Source: Paraphysomonas bandaiensis (lineage: Eukaryota > Chrysophyceae). Taken from it: a stretch of 64,000 nt of DNA. Position 1 is the first letter of the stretch, and each line of letters begins with the position of its first letter. The position numbers and the translations under genes are program-made. The stretch lies in NCBI GenBank assembly GCA_965644295.1, contig CBFFRP010000410.1, positions 288,307 to 352,306 of the forward strand, in the 5' to 3' direction. Positions 57,085-64,000 of the stretch are shown here, one piece after another. The notes under the pieces are model-generated. The model made no database searches. It was not told the DNA's origin and worked only from the letters and a program-made list of their open reading frames with translations.

Positions 57085-57100
57085 ACACTTAAAAAGAAAT
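57085..57100 (+). promoter_or_regulatory. Element promoter motif, copy 5
   Basis: ACACTTAAAAAGAAAT lies 22 nt before the ATG at 57123; variant of ACTACTTAAARAAT. Confidence 0.5.
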
Positions 57101-57122
57101 TAATATATAAGAGTATAGTATA

Positions 57123-57467
57123 ATGAACAAAGAATCAAGAAGAGAGTATAATAAAAAATACTACGCTGAAAAGAAAAGCGCAATATGTGCAAAGCTATTT
57201 GAAAAAGAAGAATGTTTAAAATGTGGCAGAATAGTATCACATCAAAATATGAAGAAACATCAAGCATCAAAAGTATGCATGACAACGGCAGAGAGAAAAC
57301 AAGCAAAGTTAAATGTTTCAAGCGAATTAGAAGCAATAAAACAAGAATTAGAAGACATTAAGAAATCTAAACAAGATTCATTGATGTATTGTTGGGGATG
57401 TCAAGAATCATTTACAGAATCTCAAAAAACTAAACATAAATGTTCAAGTAAACATAGAAATCTTTAA
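57123..57467 (+). CDS. Zinc-finger protein of the viral element, 114 aa
   Basis: The N-terminus has a Y/K-rich repeat (RREYNKKYYAEKKSAI). It is followed by a zinc-binding unit (CLKCGRIVSHQNMKKHQASK, then VC) and, after a coiled segment (LEAIKQELEDIKKSKQ), a second C2H2-type unit (CWGCQESFTESQKTKHKC). Probably a DNA-binding protein. Its N-terminal YN-x2-YY repeat is shared with the convergent neighbour at 57464-57730; the two overlap by 4 nt at their 3' ends. Confidence 0.65.
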   Translation: MNKESRREYNKKYYAEKKSAICAKLFEKEECLKCGRIVSHQNMKKHQASKVCMTTAERKQAKLNVSSELEAIKQELEDIKKSKQDSLMYCWGCQESFTESQKTKHKCSSKHRNL

Positions 57468-57730
57468 GTAAAATTTATTATAAATGTATCATCATCGATA
57501 ACTTTATATTTTTTCTGTTTTTTCCTTTTGGTATCCTTTTTTGTGTGTACCCATTTCTTATATTCTTTGTTCTCTTTAAGTGTTTTAATTTTAGTATAAT
57601 AATAGTTTCTAGCATACTCATTACATTTAGCTTTATTATTAAAATAGTAAATTCTATTTCGAATCAATAATGTGTCTCTGTTCTTTAAGTAATATTCATG
57701 ATTATACTGTTTAAGTTTCTCTTTATTCAT
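57464..57730 (-). CDS. Small Y/N/K-rich element protein, 88 aa
   Basis: Starts MNKEKLKQYNHEYYLKNRD; upstream in-frame TTG is not needed. It has repeats of the form YN-x2-YY-x-KN and NEYARNYYYTKIK, then a lysine-rich stretch (KKDTKRKKQKKYK) and a short acidic/hydrophobic end. The YY-N repeat resembles the N-terminus of the convergent gene at 57123 and repeats often found next to HNH or zinc-finger modules in protist viruses. No catalytic motif is seen. Confidence 0.5.
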   Translation of the reverse strand: MNKEKLKQYNHEYYLKNRDTLLIRNRIYYFNNKAKCNEYARNYYYTKIKTLKENKEYKKWVHTKKDTKRKKQKKYKVIDDDTFIINFT

Positions 57731-57760
57731 TATTATATCAATAATCAATAAAATTATAAA

Positions 57761-57877
57761 ATGGCAAGTATCATAGGTAATAGTAATATTTTAAAAGCTT
57801 TTGTTATAGCTATATCAACGGCTCGCTCTGTTGCTGACCGCAAAAAAAACGTGCTACTCTCTTCCAATTACGCCTAA
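57761..57877 (+). CDS. Possible small ORF, 38 aa
   Basis: An open frame, MASIIGNSNILKAFVIAIST and 18 more residues, begins 30 nt from the divergent gene and stands at the junction between the intact and decayed halves of the element. It may be the stub of a larger gene. Weak evidence. Confidence 0.2.
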   Translation: MASIIGNSNILKAFVIAISTARSVADRKKNVLLSSNYA

Positions 57878-57879
57878 TA

Positions 57880-58323
57880 AAATTCATTTTTTAATTCGTG
57901 GAAGTAATATCTCAACCATTTTGACAATTAATTCCCGATGTCATTATTGAAATATTTTTTAACCGCTTCAGCTTCAACCGCTAGTTTTTTCTATCACCAG
58001 ATTTCGGTTTTGCTTGATAAAATTTTCAACTGCTTGACAAGTAAATAATAGAATTTGTTCATTGTATTTATTTGAATCAGGATCAAAGAGATCTAAAACG
58101 AGATTGGATTTTAGTAACTAATTCGTACTGTTGATTTTCAAGTTTAATCTCTTTTAATTTTGTCAGAAAGTCCATTTAATCCCAACATTAAATAGTTTTT
58201 TGTGCTGGAATCGATCGATGTCTGAAACTACATTCACGTTTAACTTCAGCTTTCTATCTCTTTAGTTTCTTCAACTCCTAGAGGTCTGTTGTTGTCGTTG
58301 TCTTTAATAACTACTTTTCTCAT
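57880..58323 (-). pseudogene. Broken element gene of unknown function
   Basis: The minus strand begins MRKVVIKDNDNNRPLGVEE and stops after about 28 codons. Coherent coding resumes in other frames (KLENQQYELVTKIQSRF; then NEQILLFTCQAVENFIKQN; then VKMVEILLPRI). At least three frame changes and several stops separate these. Composition and helical pattern suggest one former gene of about 145 codons. Not recognised. Confidence 0.5.
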
Positions 58324-58363
58324 TTATATAATTGTGACACAAAATATTTTAAACGTTTTATAT

Positions 58364-59424
58364 TCAAGCGAAACCCTCATCTGAGATATCACTGCGCCAT
58401 CCATCTGCCAAATTCGACTTTCTTTTCTTGGGAGTAAAATATTCTGCTGGTACCGGTGTGCTTGGTGGCTTGATTTTATGAGTTCGGACATGATGCTTTG
58501 TTCTTAGTTTATGCATGTTCTCATCCTCTATTTCATCTTTTTGTTTTATATTCATTTCTGTTCGTCTTGTTGAGACTCATTTGTCCGGTAATTGGTTCCA
58601 TATTGACAAACAAGCCTTCTAATCCTTGTCTCATGTGTCTTTTTTCATAGTGATTTTTGGCTCTAATTGCTTTATCGGCATCATAGTCCTCTGCCTCCAT
58701 ACCTTCTCTGTTCAATCTTTCCTTTTCTTGTCTTTACTACGTTGAACTAATTGTTTTGTTGCTTCTTTCTGTTTTTGAGTTCTGCCTTTTGGTTTAGCTA
58801 ATTTAGTTTGTGGCTCTAAAGGCAAATCCTCAACATCATCATCTAATTCTTCAATCTGATCATTTGATTTAAATTCTAATGGCTGTGTATACATCAAATC
58901 ATTGCTTGTAGATATTGGTGGTGCGGGGTTGATGGTATTATCTGCCTTGCTGGATATATCAATGGCTCTTCTACGTTGCGCAGTTTTTTGTTTTTGAGAT
59001 GTTGGACCCATAATTAAATTTCCAGCTGGAGATTTAGAGACTTTAATATTTCCAGATGCGTACCCGTCATTAGCTAATTTTGCAAATTTGAAAGTCTCTT
59101 TAACTCTTCTGGTACATTTTCAAGTCTCAACACTCCTTCATTGGCGGGGTTCTTGGGATTATTTCTAGCTTCATTTAATTGTCCTCGCAATATATCAATC
59201 TCTCTTCTGTCAATGGTTGAGCTATGTACAGCACCCACACCGGAAACACCTCCTATTCCGCCCCCACCAAATTGCTTATTTACACCTGTACCAAAATTAG
59301 TTTTCTTTTTCCCTTTAGCTTTGCGCTTTTTCTTTGTTCTTTTTCTTTTTAAAATCAAATCTGGTGCAATACCATAAAGTTTATGTAAGTCGTCAAGAGA
59401 TAAATAGATTTTCTTCTCCTTCAT
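58364..59424 (-). pseudogene. Broken element gene, basic/glycine-rich, possibly structural
   Basis: Four consecutive open pieces on the minus strand fit end to end with small overlaps. 59424-59074 holds LSLDDLHKLYGIAPDLILKR, a Lys-rich stretch and GGGGIGGVSGVGAV. 59103-58712 holds GYASGNIKVSKSP and QTKLAKPKGRTQKQKEATK. 58715-58533 holds AIRAKNHYEKRHMRQGLEG, and 58555-58364 ends KSNLADGWRSDISDEGFA. They read as one former gene of about 345 codons with three frameshifts, located where Polinton-like elements carry structural or DNA-condensing genes. The family is not known to me. Confidence 0.55.
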
Positions 59425-59453
59425 TAGTATTTATATAATAGTGAAAGATAATA

Positions 59454-60013
59454 TTATGCGAAATAATCATCTGAATTAAATGTCACATGTCTTTGTGTAG
59501 CGGGTTGTCTTTGTATAGATACTTGTTCATCTTCTGATTCTGATTCAGATTCTGATGATTCAACAACAATTGTTCTCTTTTTTTGGTTTTCTTTTTTGAT
59601 GGTCTTTTAACAACTATAACCTCTTCATCTGATTCTGAATCATCATATATTATTTTTTGTCTAGGAGCTCGTTTAACAACAGGCCTTGGTGCTGGTTTTG
59701 GTTCGGGATCTGTCTTTGTTACTGATTGCTCTTCTTGATGTTTGGCTAATAATTGAGCATAATGTAATTCCTTTTCTTGTTGCCTCTTTAAAGCATTCTC
59801 TGCTCTCTTTTGTCTAGCCTTTTCAAATGCTTGTAGCTGGGCTTGTGTTTTAGGCTTTGTCGGTCACTCTTTTCTTTTTTCACAGGAGGCGGACTGAATA
59901 GGTGCTTGGGGTGTGTTAACAGGCTCCTCTGGTATGGCTGCGAGTTGTTTGACCTGTCTTTTCGGCTTTGTTAGAGGAATTGATTCTTCTATATATTCTT
60001 CGGGTTCTACCAT
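59454..60013 (-). pseudogene. Broken element gene encoding an acidic/basic low-complexity protein
   Basis: Starts MVEPEEYIEESIPLTKPKRQ and stops at a TGA after SASCEKRKE. Reading resumes in the same frame with a charged helix (KARQKRAENALKRQQEKELH), and then YDDSESDEEVIVVKRPSK. A frameshift in an A-rich tract separates this from the end, VVESSESESESEDEQ and HVTFNSDDYFA. It looks like a disordered, possibly scaffold-like or nuclear-targeted protein with one stop and one shift. Confidence 0.55.
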
Positions 60014-60073
60014 TATATAGTTACTGGTATGAAAAAATATTTACAAAATATTAATATATTTACTCATAATATA

Positions 60074-60787
60074 ATGAAAATAACAGAAACACCTTCTGAT
60101 TTGCCTAATACAGCACCTATTAAAGAAGTTATGGACGTCTATATACCAAACATCAATGAACACTTACCACGTCGAAATGGGTTTATATATACTTTAATAG
60201 GATCTGGCGGATCAGGAAAAAACAAGTTTATTATTGTCAATGTTTAAGTCATCTAGATTTTACAGAGCCAAATTTGATAATATATACTTAATCACCCCAC
60301 AGAGTAGCTTTCTCAGTGTCTCGCGATCATCCATTTGGAACGCATGGAAAGGTATATCATGAATTAACACCGGAATTATTGGATATAATATATGATGAAT
60401 TATCAAACTTAAAAGAAAGTAATATAGAGCAGGAGTATTCCTCCAGAATATAATTTAGTTATTATTGATGATTATGCAAATCATTTAAAAGACAATGTTT
60501 TAATTAAACATTTGAACAGAATGCTTATCAAAGCAAGACATTTAAATACAGCTTTTGTTTTTACGTTACAATCATATAATTTATTTCCATTAACATTGAG
60601 AAAAACAAATAACTAACATGACTTTGTTTAAACCTAAAAATCAACAAGAGTGGACAGTTGTAACATCAGAACTTATTAAATCATGACAAAAGATAATGCT
60701 GTTGAGCTCTATGATTATGTTTATGATAAAAACTATAATCATTTAGATGCTGATACAGTTGAAAACAAATTATTTAAAAAACTTTAA
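60074..60787 (+). pseudogene. Decayed A32/FtsK-HerA-type genome packaging ATPase
   Basis: The first frame reads MKITETPSDLPNTAPIKEV and RRNGFIYTLIGSGGSGKN, a Walker A motif. A shift in the A-run right after GSGK breaks it. Other frames give RAKFDNIYLITPQSS and HGKVYHELTPELLDIIYDE, then LVIIDDYANHLKD, the Walker B motif. FVFTLQSYNLFPLTLRKT (sensor-like) and DADTVENKLFKKL (end) follow. At least five frame changes occur. A32-like ATPases pump viral DNA into the capsid, so this copy cannot support packaging. About 235 codons is the normal length for such proteins in PLVs. Confidence 0.8.
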
Positions 60788-60832
60788 CACGCTATCAATT
60801 GGATAATAATTAATATCTAATTAATATATATA

Positions 60833-61180
60833 ATGAACAGTGATACAGAAAATGATTCAGCCGAATTGCAATATGATTCTGAAACGCAGTATTATTTATC
60901 ATCCGACTCAGAGGATGAACTACCGGATGAACTTGAAGTTATCAGGTCAGACCAAAACGCTTAGATGAAGTTATAGACCTAAATATGTTACACTACAACG
61001 ATTCTTTTAAAAGACGAGGAATAAGTCACGTATTAAACAATATGCCAAATGGAACAGGTTTTCACATTCCAGGATGGCAACAAGTACTTGAAAACTATTG
61101 CTGAAAATATAAGTGATTCTCCACTAGAGGAGTTAATGAATAGAAAAATATATGATTGTAATAATATAGATGAGCGATAA
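60833..61180 (+). pseudogene. Broken element gene between ATPase and minor capsid gene
   Basis: Starts MNSDTENDSAELQYDSETQY (acidic), shifts after ELEVI into RLDEVIDLNMLHYNDSFKR and MPNGTGFHIPGWQQV, and shifts again into NISDSPLEELMNRKIYDC. Two frame changes. The gene ends 3 nt before the minor-capsid start. The internal segment (GFHIPGWQ) is compact and probably folded. Not recognised. Confidence 0.5.
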
Positions 61181-61183
61181 ACT

Positions 61184-61911
61184 ATGTATCTTTTAAATAG
61201 TAAGAGTGCAAATAGATATATATCAGGTAATACATCAGATTGTATATTTCATTTACCTGTTATCAACATACCAAAACATAGGAAGATATTTTGTTCGGTT
61301 CAAACGGCGATGCCACACTTTATTCATTTTTATAACATTAGTTCAATTAATAACACTTTAAAATATACAGTCAATGGTGGTGGAGTACAAACATGTAGCT
61401 ATTACAGAAGGAAATTATAACGTTAATACCTTGATAACAGCAATTACAACTGGCATACCCGCTTTAACAATCACGTATAACAGCAAAACAAACAAATTAA
61501 CCTTTTCACATAGTACATATGATTTTACATTTGAATCAAATAGTACTTGGTTGGAAGGATTCTTGGTTTTACAGATGATACAACATACTCGTCAACGTCA
61601 CAAGTGCTTACAAGTACCATATCAATTAATTTATTCACAATTAGAAATGTTTATGTTACATCTGATAACTTTCAAATCAATAATATTAACAATTCAACAC
61701 CTAATAAAAGTAATATATTATGCAGTATTCCTGTAGATTCTTCCCATCACAGTATGATCAGTTACTCATAATATATACAATGTTCGTAATATGATCTATA
61801 ATGTTCATAATTTAACAAATTTACATGTTAAACTCACGGATCAAAGATGATGATGTGCTTGATCTGAATGGAGTTCATTGGTCTTTAACTCTAGAGCTTG
61901 TTATAGAATAA
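61184..61911 (+). pseudogene. Decayed minor capsid (penton)-like protein
   Basis: The N-terminus MYLLNSKSANRYISGNTSDC, then FHLPVINIPKHRKIF and QTAMPHFIHFYNIS, matches the start of minor capsid proteins of Polinton-like viruses and virophages (S--a------S---f-l---i--p-------v--a-iP-sfYnI). The end, reached after several shifts, is LDLNGVHWSLTLELVIE, the conserved ld-ng--Ws-tL strand of these jelly-roll proteins. At least four frame changes lie between (for example after NNTLKYTVNGGG). The former length of about 240 codons fits a single jelly-roll penton protein. Confidence 0.72.
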
Positions 61912-61932
61912 TTAAATATAGTGTATATATAC

Positions 61933-62332
61933 ATGAAACTAGGTAAGAAGTTTGATCGAGGTGTTCAACTGGTCACAAAATAGATAAGAAGGCTCATCAA
62001 TTAGGGCATAAATCTCACGACGTACTTCAAAAAGCACAAAAGATCAACCGTAAAGTGGTTAATACTGGATCAAAAGTTTTACACAACGTTAGAAAGGGGG
62101 TTGATATAGCCGACGCTGTTTTAGGTACAGCAGTAGATGCTGGCGCTGGAAATGTCCCTGTACTTGGAGATGGTATGGCTTTAGCAAGTAAAGGATTGCA
62201 TGGTGCTAGAAAAGGGCTTGATAAAGGAGATAAGGCCTTACAAATATAAGAACGCAAGTAACAAAGCAACAACCTTCCCAACAACGCGCTTGTTGTTCTG
62301 AAAAAGGTTCTGTTTTTAAAAGATTAACATGA
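61933..62332 (+). pseudogene. Broken small glycine/alanine-rich element protein
   Basis: Begins MKLGKKFDRGVQ, shifts at about 61970 into KIDKKAHQLGHKSHDVLQKA and KVLHNVRKGVDIADAVLG, and continues TAVDAGAGNVPVLGDGMALA to ALQI. A further shift would extend it to 62332 (QQRACCSEKGSVFKRLT). The basic amphipathic start followed by an Ala/Gly-rich hydrophobic stretch resembles small membrane-active or core proteins that sit next to the capsid genes in Polinton-like viruses. The gene order (minor capsid, then this, then major capsid) supports that. The function is inferred from position. Confidence 0.5.
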
Positions 62333-63812
62333 CATGTTTGCTGATGATGATTCTCTTGCCAACATTCTTCTCTAAATGAACATATGATTGTGTTGGTCGG
62401 CTTTCTTTTATCTTCTTATCTTAATAATGATGCTAAAAATTCCCGTAGCAACGGCGATTAGGTGCCTCCTGTCAGCACTGCTCTTTTTTATTTAATGATG
62501 ACGTGACCTGCCTGATCCAGGCTGGGGCTTATATTATTTATTTCTACATGAAACTCAGATCTCTGTTGGCGGTCTACAATCAACTCCTATAAATTCCTGA
62601 CAGGCTGTGAGCAACTGCAATGGAGCAGACAATGCCGCTGTGCCGTTGGATAAGGGCAGAACTCACGGACTGCTGTTCATGAGGCTGTGAACTTTCTCAG
62701 CGGTTTATCAGACAAGCACTGAAGGCTGTTGAGAGTATTGCAAGCATCCTATGACTTCTTATTTATGCGCCATTTTGCAACAATCCAAATTCTACTTGGG
62801 CCTGAAGTCTTTCTTCTTGACTGCAGTTTAACGAAGTTCTTGTGTGATGCGTTTTAATTCCATGATAGCAGTGCAGTGCCTCTGCTAAAGACTGGAAGCT
62901 TAATGGTAACCTGAAGGACACTGCCTTACTCTTCAGTGAAAAACTGTGTGTTGATTTGACAACACAGTTTTGCAGTGCTCTTCTGGAAATGCTACTGAAC
63001 TGCCAACTATGCCATCTATGTGTGTTCTTTTCTGTTGTTTGACTCTCTCTTGCAAAAATAATTGTTTATCAGAAATAGACTTCAGCCCTAATTTTAACAC
63101 TTGTAACAGTTAACCATTCTGGCTTTTTTTCTGTCTAACATGATGTGCTGTGGTTGTGCTGTCATTTATGGGAGCTATGATGTGCCTAATAGATACAAAT
63201 ATTGTTCTCTTTACCTGATGAAGACTTCTTTGAACATGATTGTTCTATGGAGAACTCTGTTACAATCTGCTCATTCATAAGCAGTATATGATTTTATCTA
63301 TATACCTTTATTAAATTCAATGACACAAATTCTGCTGCAACAGAAGAGTATAAAACATTTCTTCTTTGTTTTCTTATAGGTTATTTCTCTTGTAATTCTC
63401 ATGTTTCTGCTGTAGCTGAGATTGCATTCCCAGGTTCATATCAGCTCTTAAGGCCTTTCTGGTTTTCAGCTGAAGCTACTAGGCTATGGTGGCATTTATG
63501 GATATAGTCACAGACAAATGGATTTAGGAAGATTATGATGTTGATGTCTGCAGTTTAATGCTGGGGCAGGGGTGTGTATGAATTGATTTGCTGCTCAGTT
63601 CAGGCTTTCTTTGTTGGTATGGATCTTGAAACATATATTCAAATGCTGATAAAGATTCTATCTACTCAGGATACAATACCTCTAATGATGATGTGTTTTG
63701 GCACTGTACATATAACGCAAATGCAACAACACCATCCGTAAGATTTGATACATACGCTATGTATGACGCTGTTATGGTGTGTGAAGCCGGAGTCTGCTAC
63801 ACTCAATTCTGA
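62333..63812 (+). pseudogene. Probable decayed major capsid protein (double jelly-roll) slot
   Basis: About 1.48 kb with no frame longer than about 60 codons. The last stretch is coherent: STQDTIPLMMMC is out of frame, while YSGYNTSNDDVFWHCTYNAN and VRFDTYAMYDAVMVCEAGVC, then YTQF and stop, are in frame. This resembles the C-terminal strand of PLV major capsid proteins (f-tyA-yDail---nG-c---f). Upstream pieces such as WKLNGNLKDTALLF fit weakly. Length and position, next to the minor capsid gene, are right for a capsid gene. The base composition of 62.45-63.6 kb is less AT-rich than the rest, so part of it may be foreign insertion. Confidence 0.4.
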
Positions 63813-63853
63813 GATAAATAAATACATTTAAAGATTTGTTGATACATTAGAGT

Positions 63854-64000
63854 ATGCCTGATTATCAGAAAGGAAAGATTTATAAAATTGAAGGAGGTGG
63901 AAAAACTTATTACGGATCCCACATGTGAGAGCAGTGTCAAATCGGCTTGCACAGCATAGATATGCTCGTGATAGATATAACCGAGGACAAGCAAGCATCA
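63854..64000 (+). pseudogene. GIY-YIG endonuclease N-terminus, frameshifted, truncated by window end
   Basis: MPDYQKGKIYKIEGGGKTYY with GSH matches the start of viral GIY-YIG nucleases (kgkIYkI----d--YiGSt). A one-base shift at about 63925-63930 takes it out of frame; in the next frame SNRLAQHRYARDRYNRG continues the conserved L--H---y part. GIY-YIG enzymes are common homing or repair nucleases in Polinton-like viruses, virophages and giant viruses. Confidence 0.65.

Larger units (their letters stand above)
51541..64000. mobile_element. Integrated Polinton-like virus / virophage-like element (right end beyond window)
   Basis: Beginning near 51.54 kb, G+C drops sharply, introns disappear and intronless genes are packed on both strands. 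Hallmarks present: D5-like SF3 primase-helicase, family B DNA polymerase, chromodomain-containing DD35E integrase, A32-like packaging ATPase, minor capsid (penton)-like protein, a probable major capsid C-terminus and GIY-YIG nuclease. This gene set is that of Polintons, Polinton-like viruses and integrated virophages. Genes from 52.1 to 57.7 kb are open; those from 57.9 kb onward are frameshifted. The left boundary is inferred from composition and from a short sequence shared with 11.01 kb; no terminal inverted repeat can be checked because the right end is missing. Confidence 0.88.

Noticed and set aside
1-64000. CRISPR arrays, rRNA, tRNA genes and prokaryotic operons
   Set aside because: None seen; direct repeats present are minisatellite, LTR or promoter-motif in nature, and gene structure is eukaryotic.

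Overview
The window looks like nuclear DNA of a flagellated protist, most plausibly a stramenopile or another SAR lineage. The evidence is: many short spliceosomal introns (mostly 43-59 nt, GT-AG, often with a CTAAC-like branch site), a ciliary dynein-regulatory-complex protein (DRC5/TCTE1), a CIPK-type kinase with a NAF motif, a voltage-sensor/nucleotidyl-cyclase fusion, and very close gene spacing interrupted by decayed retroelements. The lineage is an inference; the eukaryotic nature is read directly from the exon structures.

Layout. 1-3.8 kb: an Arp4-like actin-related protein (minus, 3' end off the window) divergent from an unrecognised 586-aa protein. 4-5.5 kb: copia-like retroelement debris. 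6.6-9.4 kb: voltage-sensor/cyclase gene (minus, 5 exons). 10.1-10.6 kb: mitochondrial [2Fe-2S] ferredoxin. 11.3-14.2 kb: secreted EGF/PDZ/PA-domain protein (minus), divergent from APC2 (14.7-17.0 kb, 7 exons). 17.4-17.7 kb: a small basic protein. 18.3-20.3 kb: a fold-back repeat and a copia RNase H remnant. 20.3-22.0 kb: CIPK-like kinase copy 1. 22.5-23.6 kb: secreted glycosyltransferase-like protein. 24.9-25.2 kb: Ty3-like RT fragments in an inverted repeat. 25.4-26.8 kb: DRC5. 27.3-31.1 kb: a decayed copia element with LTR-like direct repeats. 31.2-41.1 kb: VPS13 (about 3257 aa), divergent from a DUF4476-like gene. 44.8-46.5 kb: CKAP2_C-like protein. 47.5-47.9 kb: dispersed repeat. 48.4-50.1 kb: near-identical CIPK copy 2, divergent from a small putatively acylated LAMTOR1-like protein (50.6-51.2 kb).

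From about 51.6 kb to the right edge the composition becomes strongly AT-rich, introns vanish and genes are packed on both strands. This is an integrated Polinton-like virus/virophage-like element. Its left half is intact: a small conserved viral ORF, a D5-like SF3 primase-helicase, a hypothetical protein, a very small family B DNA polymerase, a DD35E integrase with a chromodomain, and two Y/K-rich small proteins, one with zinc fingers. Five of these genes share an upstream ACTACTTAAARAAT-like motif. Its right half (57.9-64 kb) holds the morphogenesis genes (A32-like packaging ATPase, minor capsid/penton, a small glycine-rich protein, a probable major capsid remnant) and a GIY-YIG nuclease, and every one of these is broken by frameshifts or stops. 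The contrast between an open replication/integration module and a ruined virion module is the most striking feature of the window. The right end of the element lies outside.

Housekeeping genes are mostly arranged as divergent pairs whose shared 5' regions carry variants of a palindromic TATACTGCTGTATA motif, a likely host promoter element.
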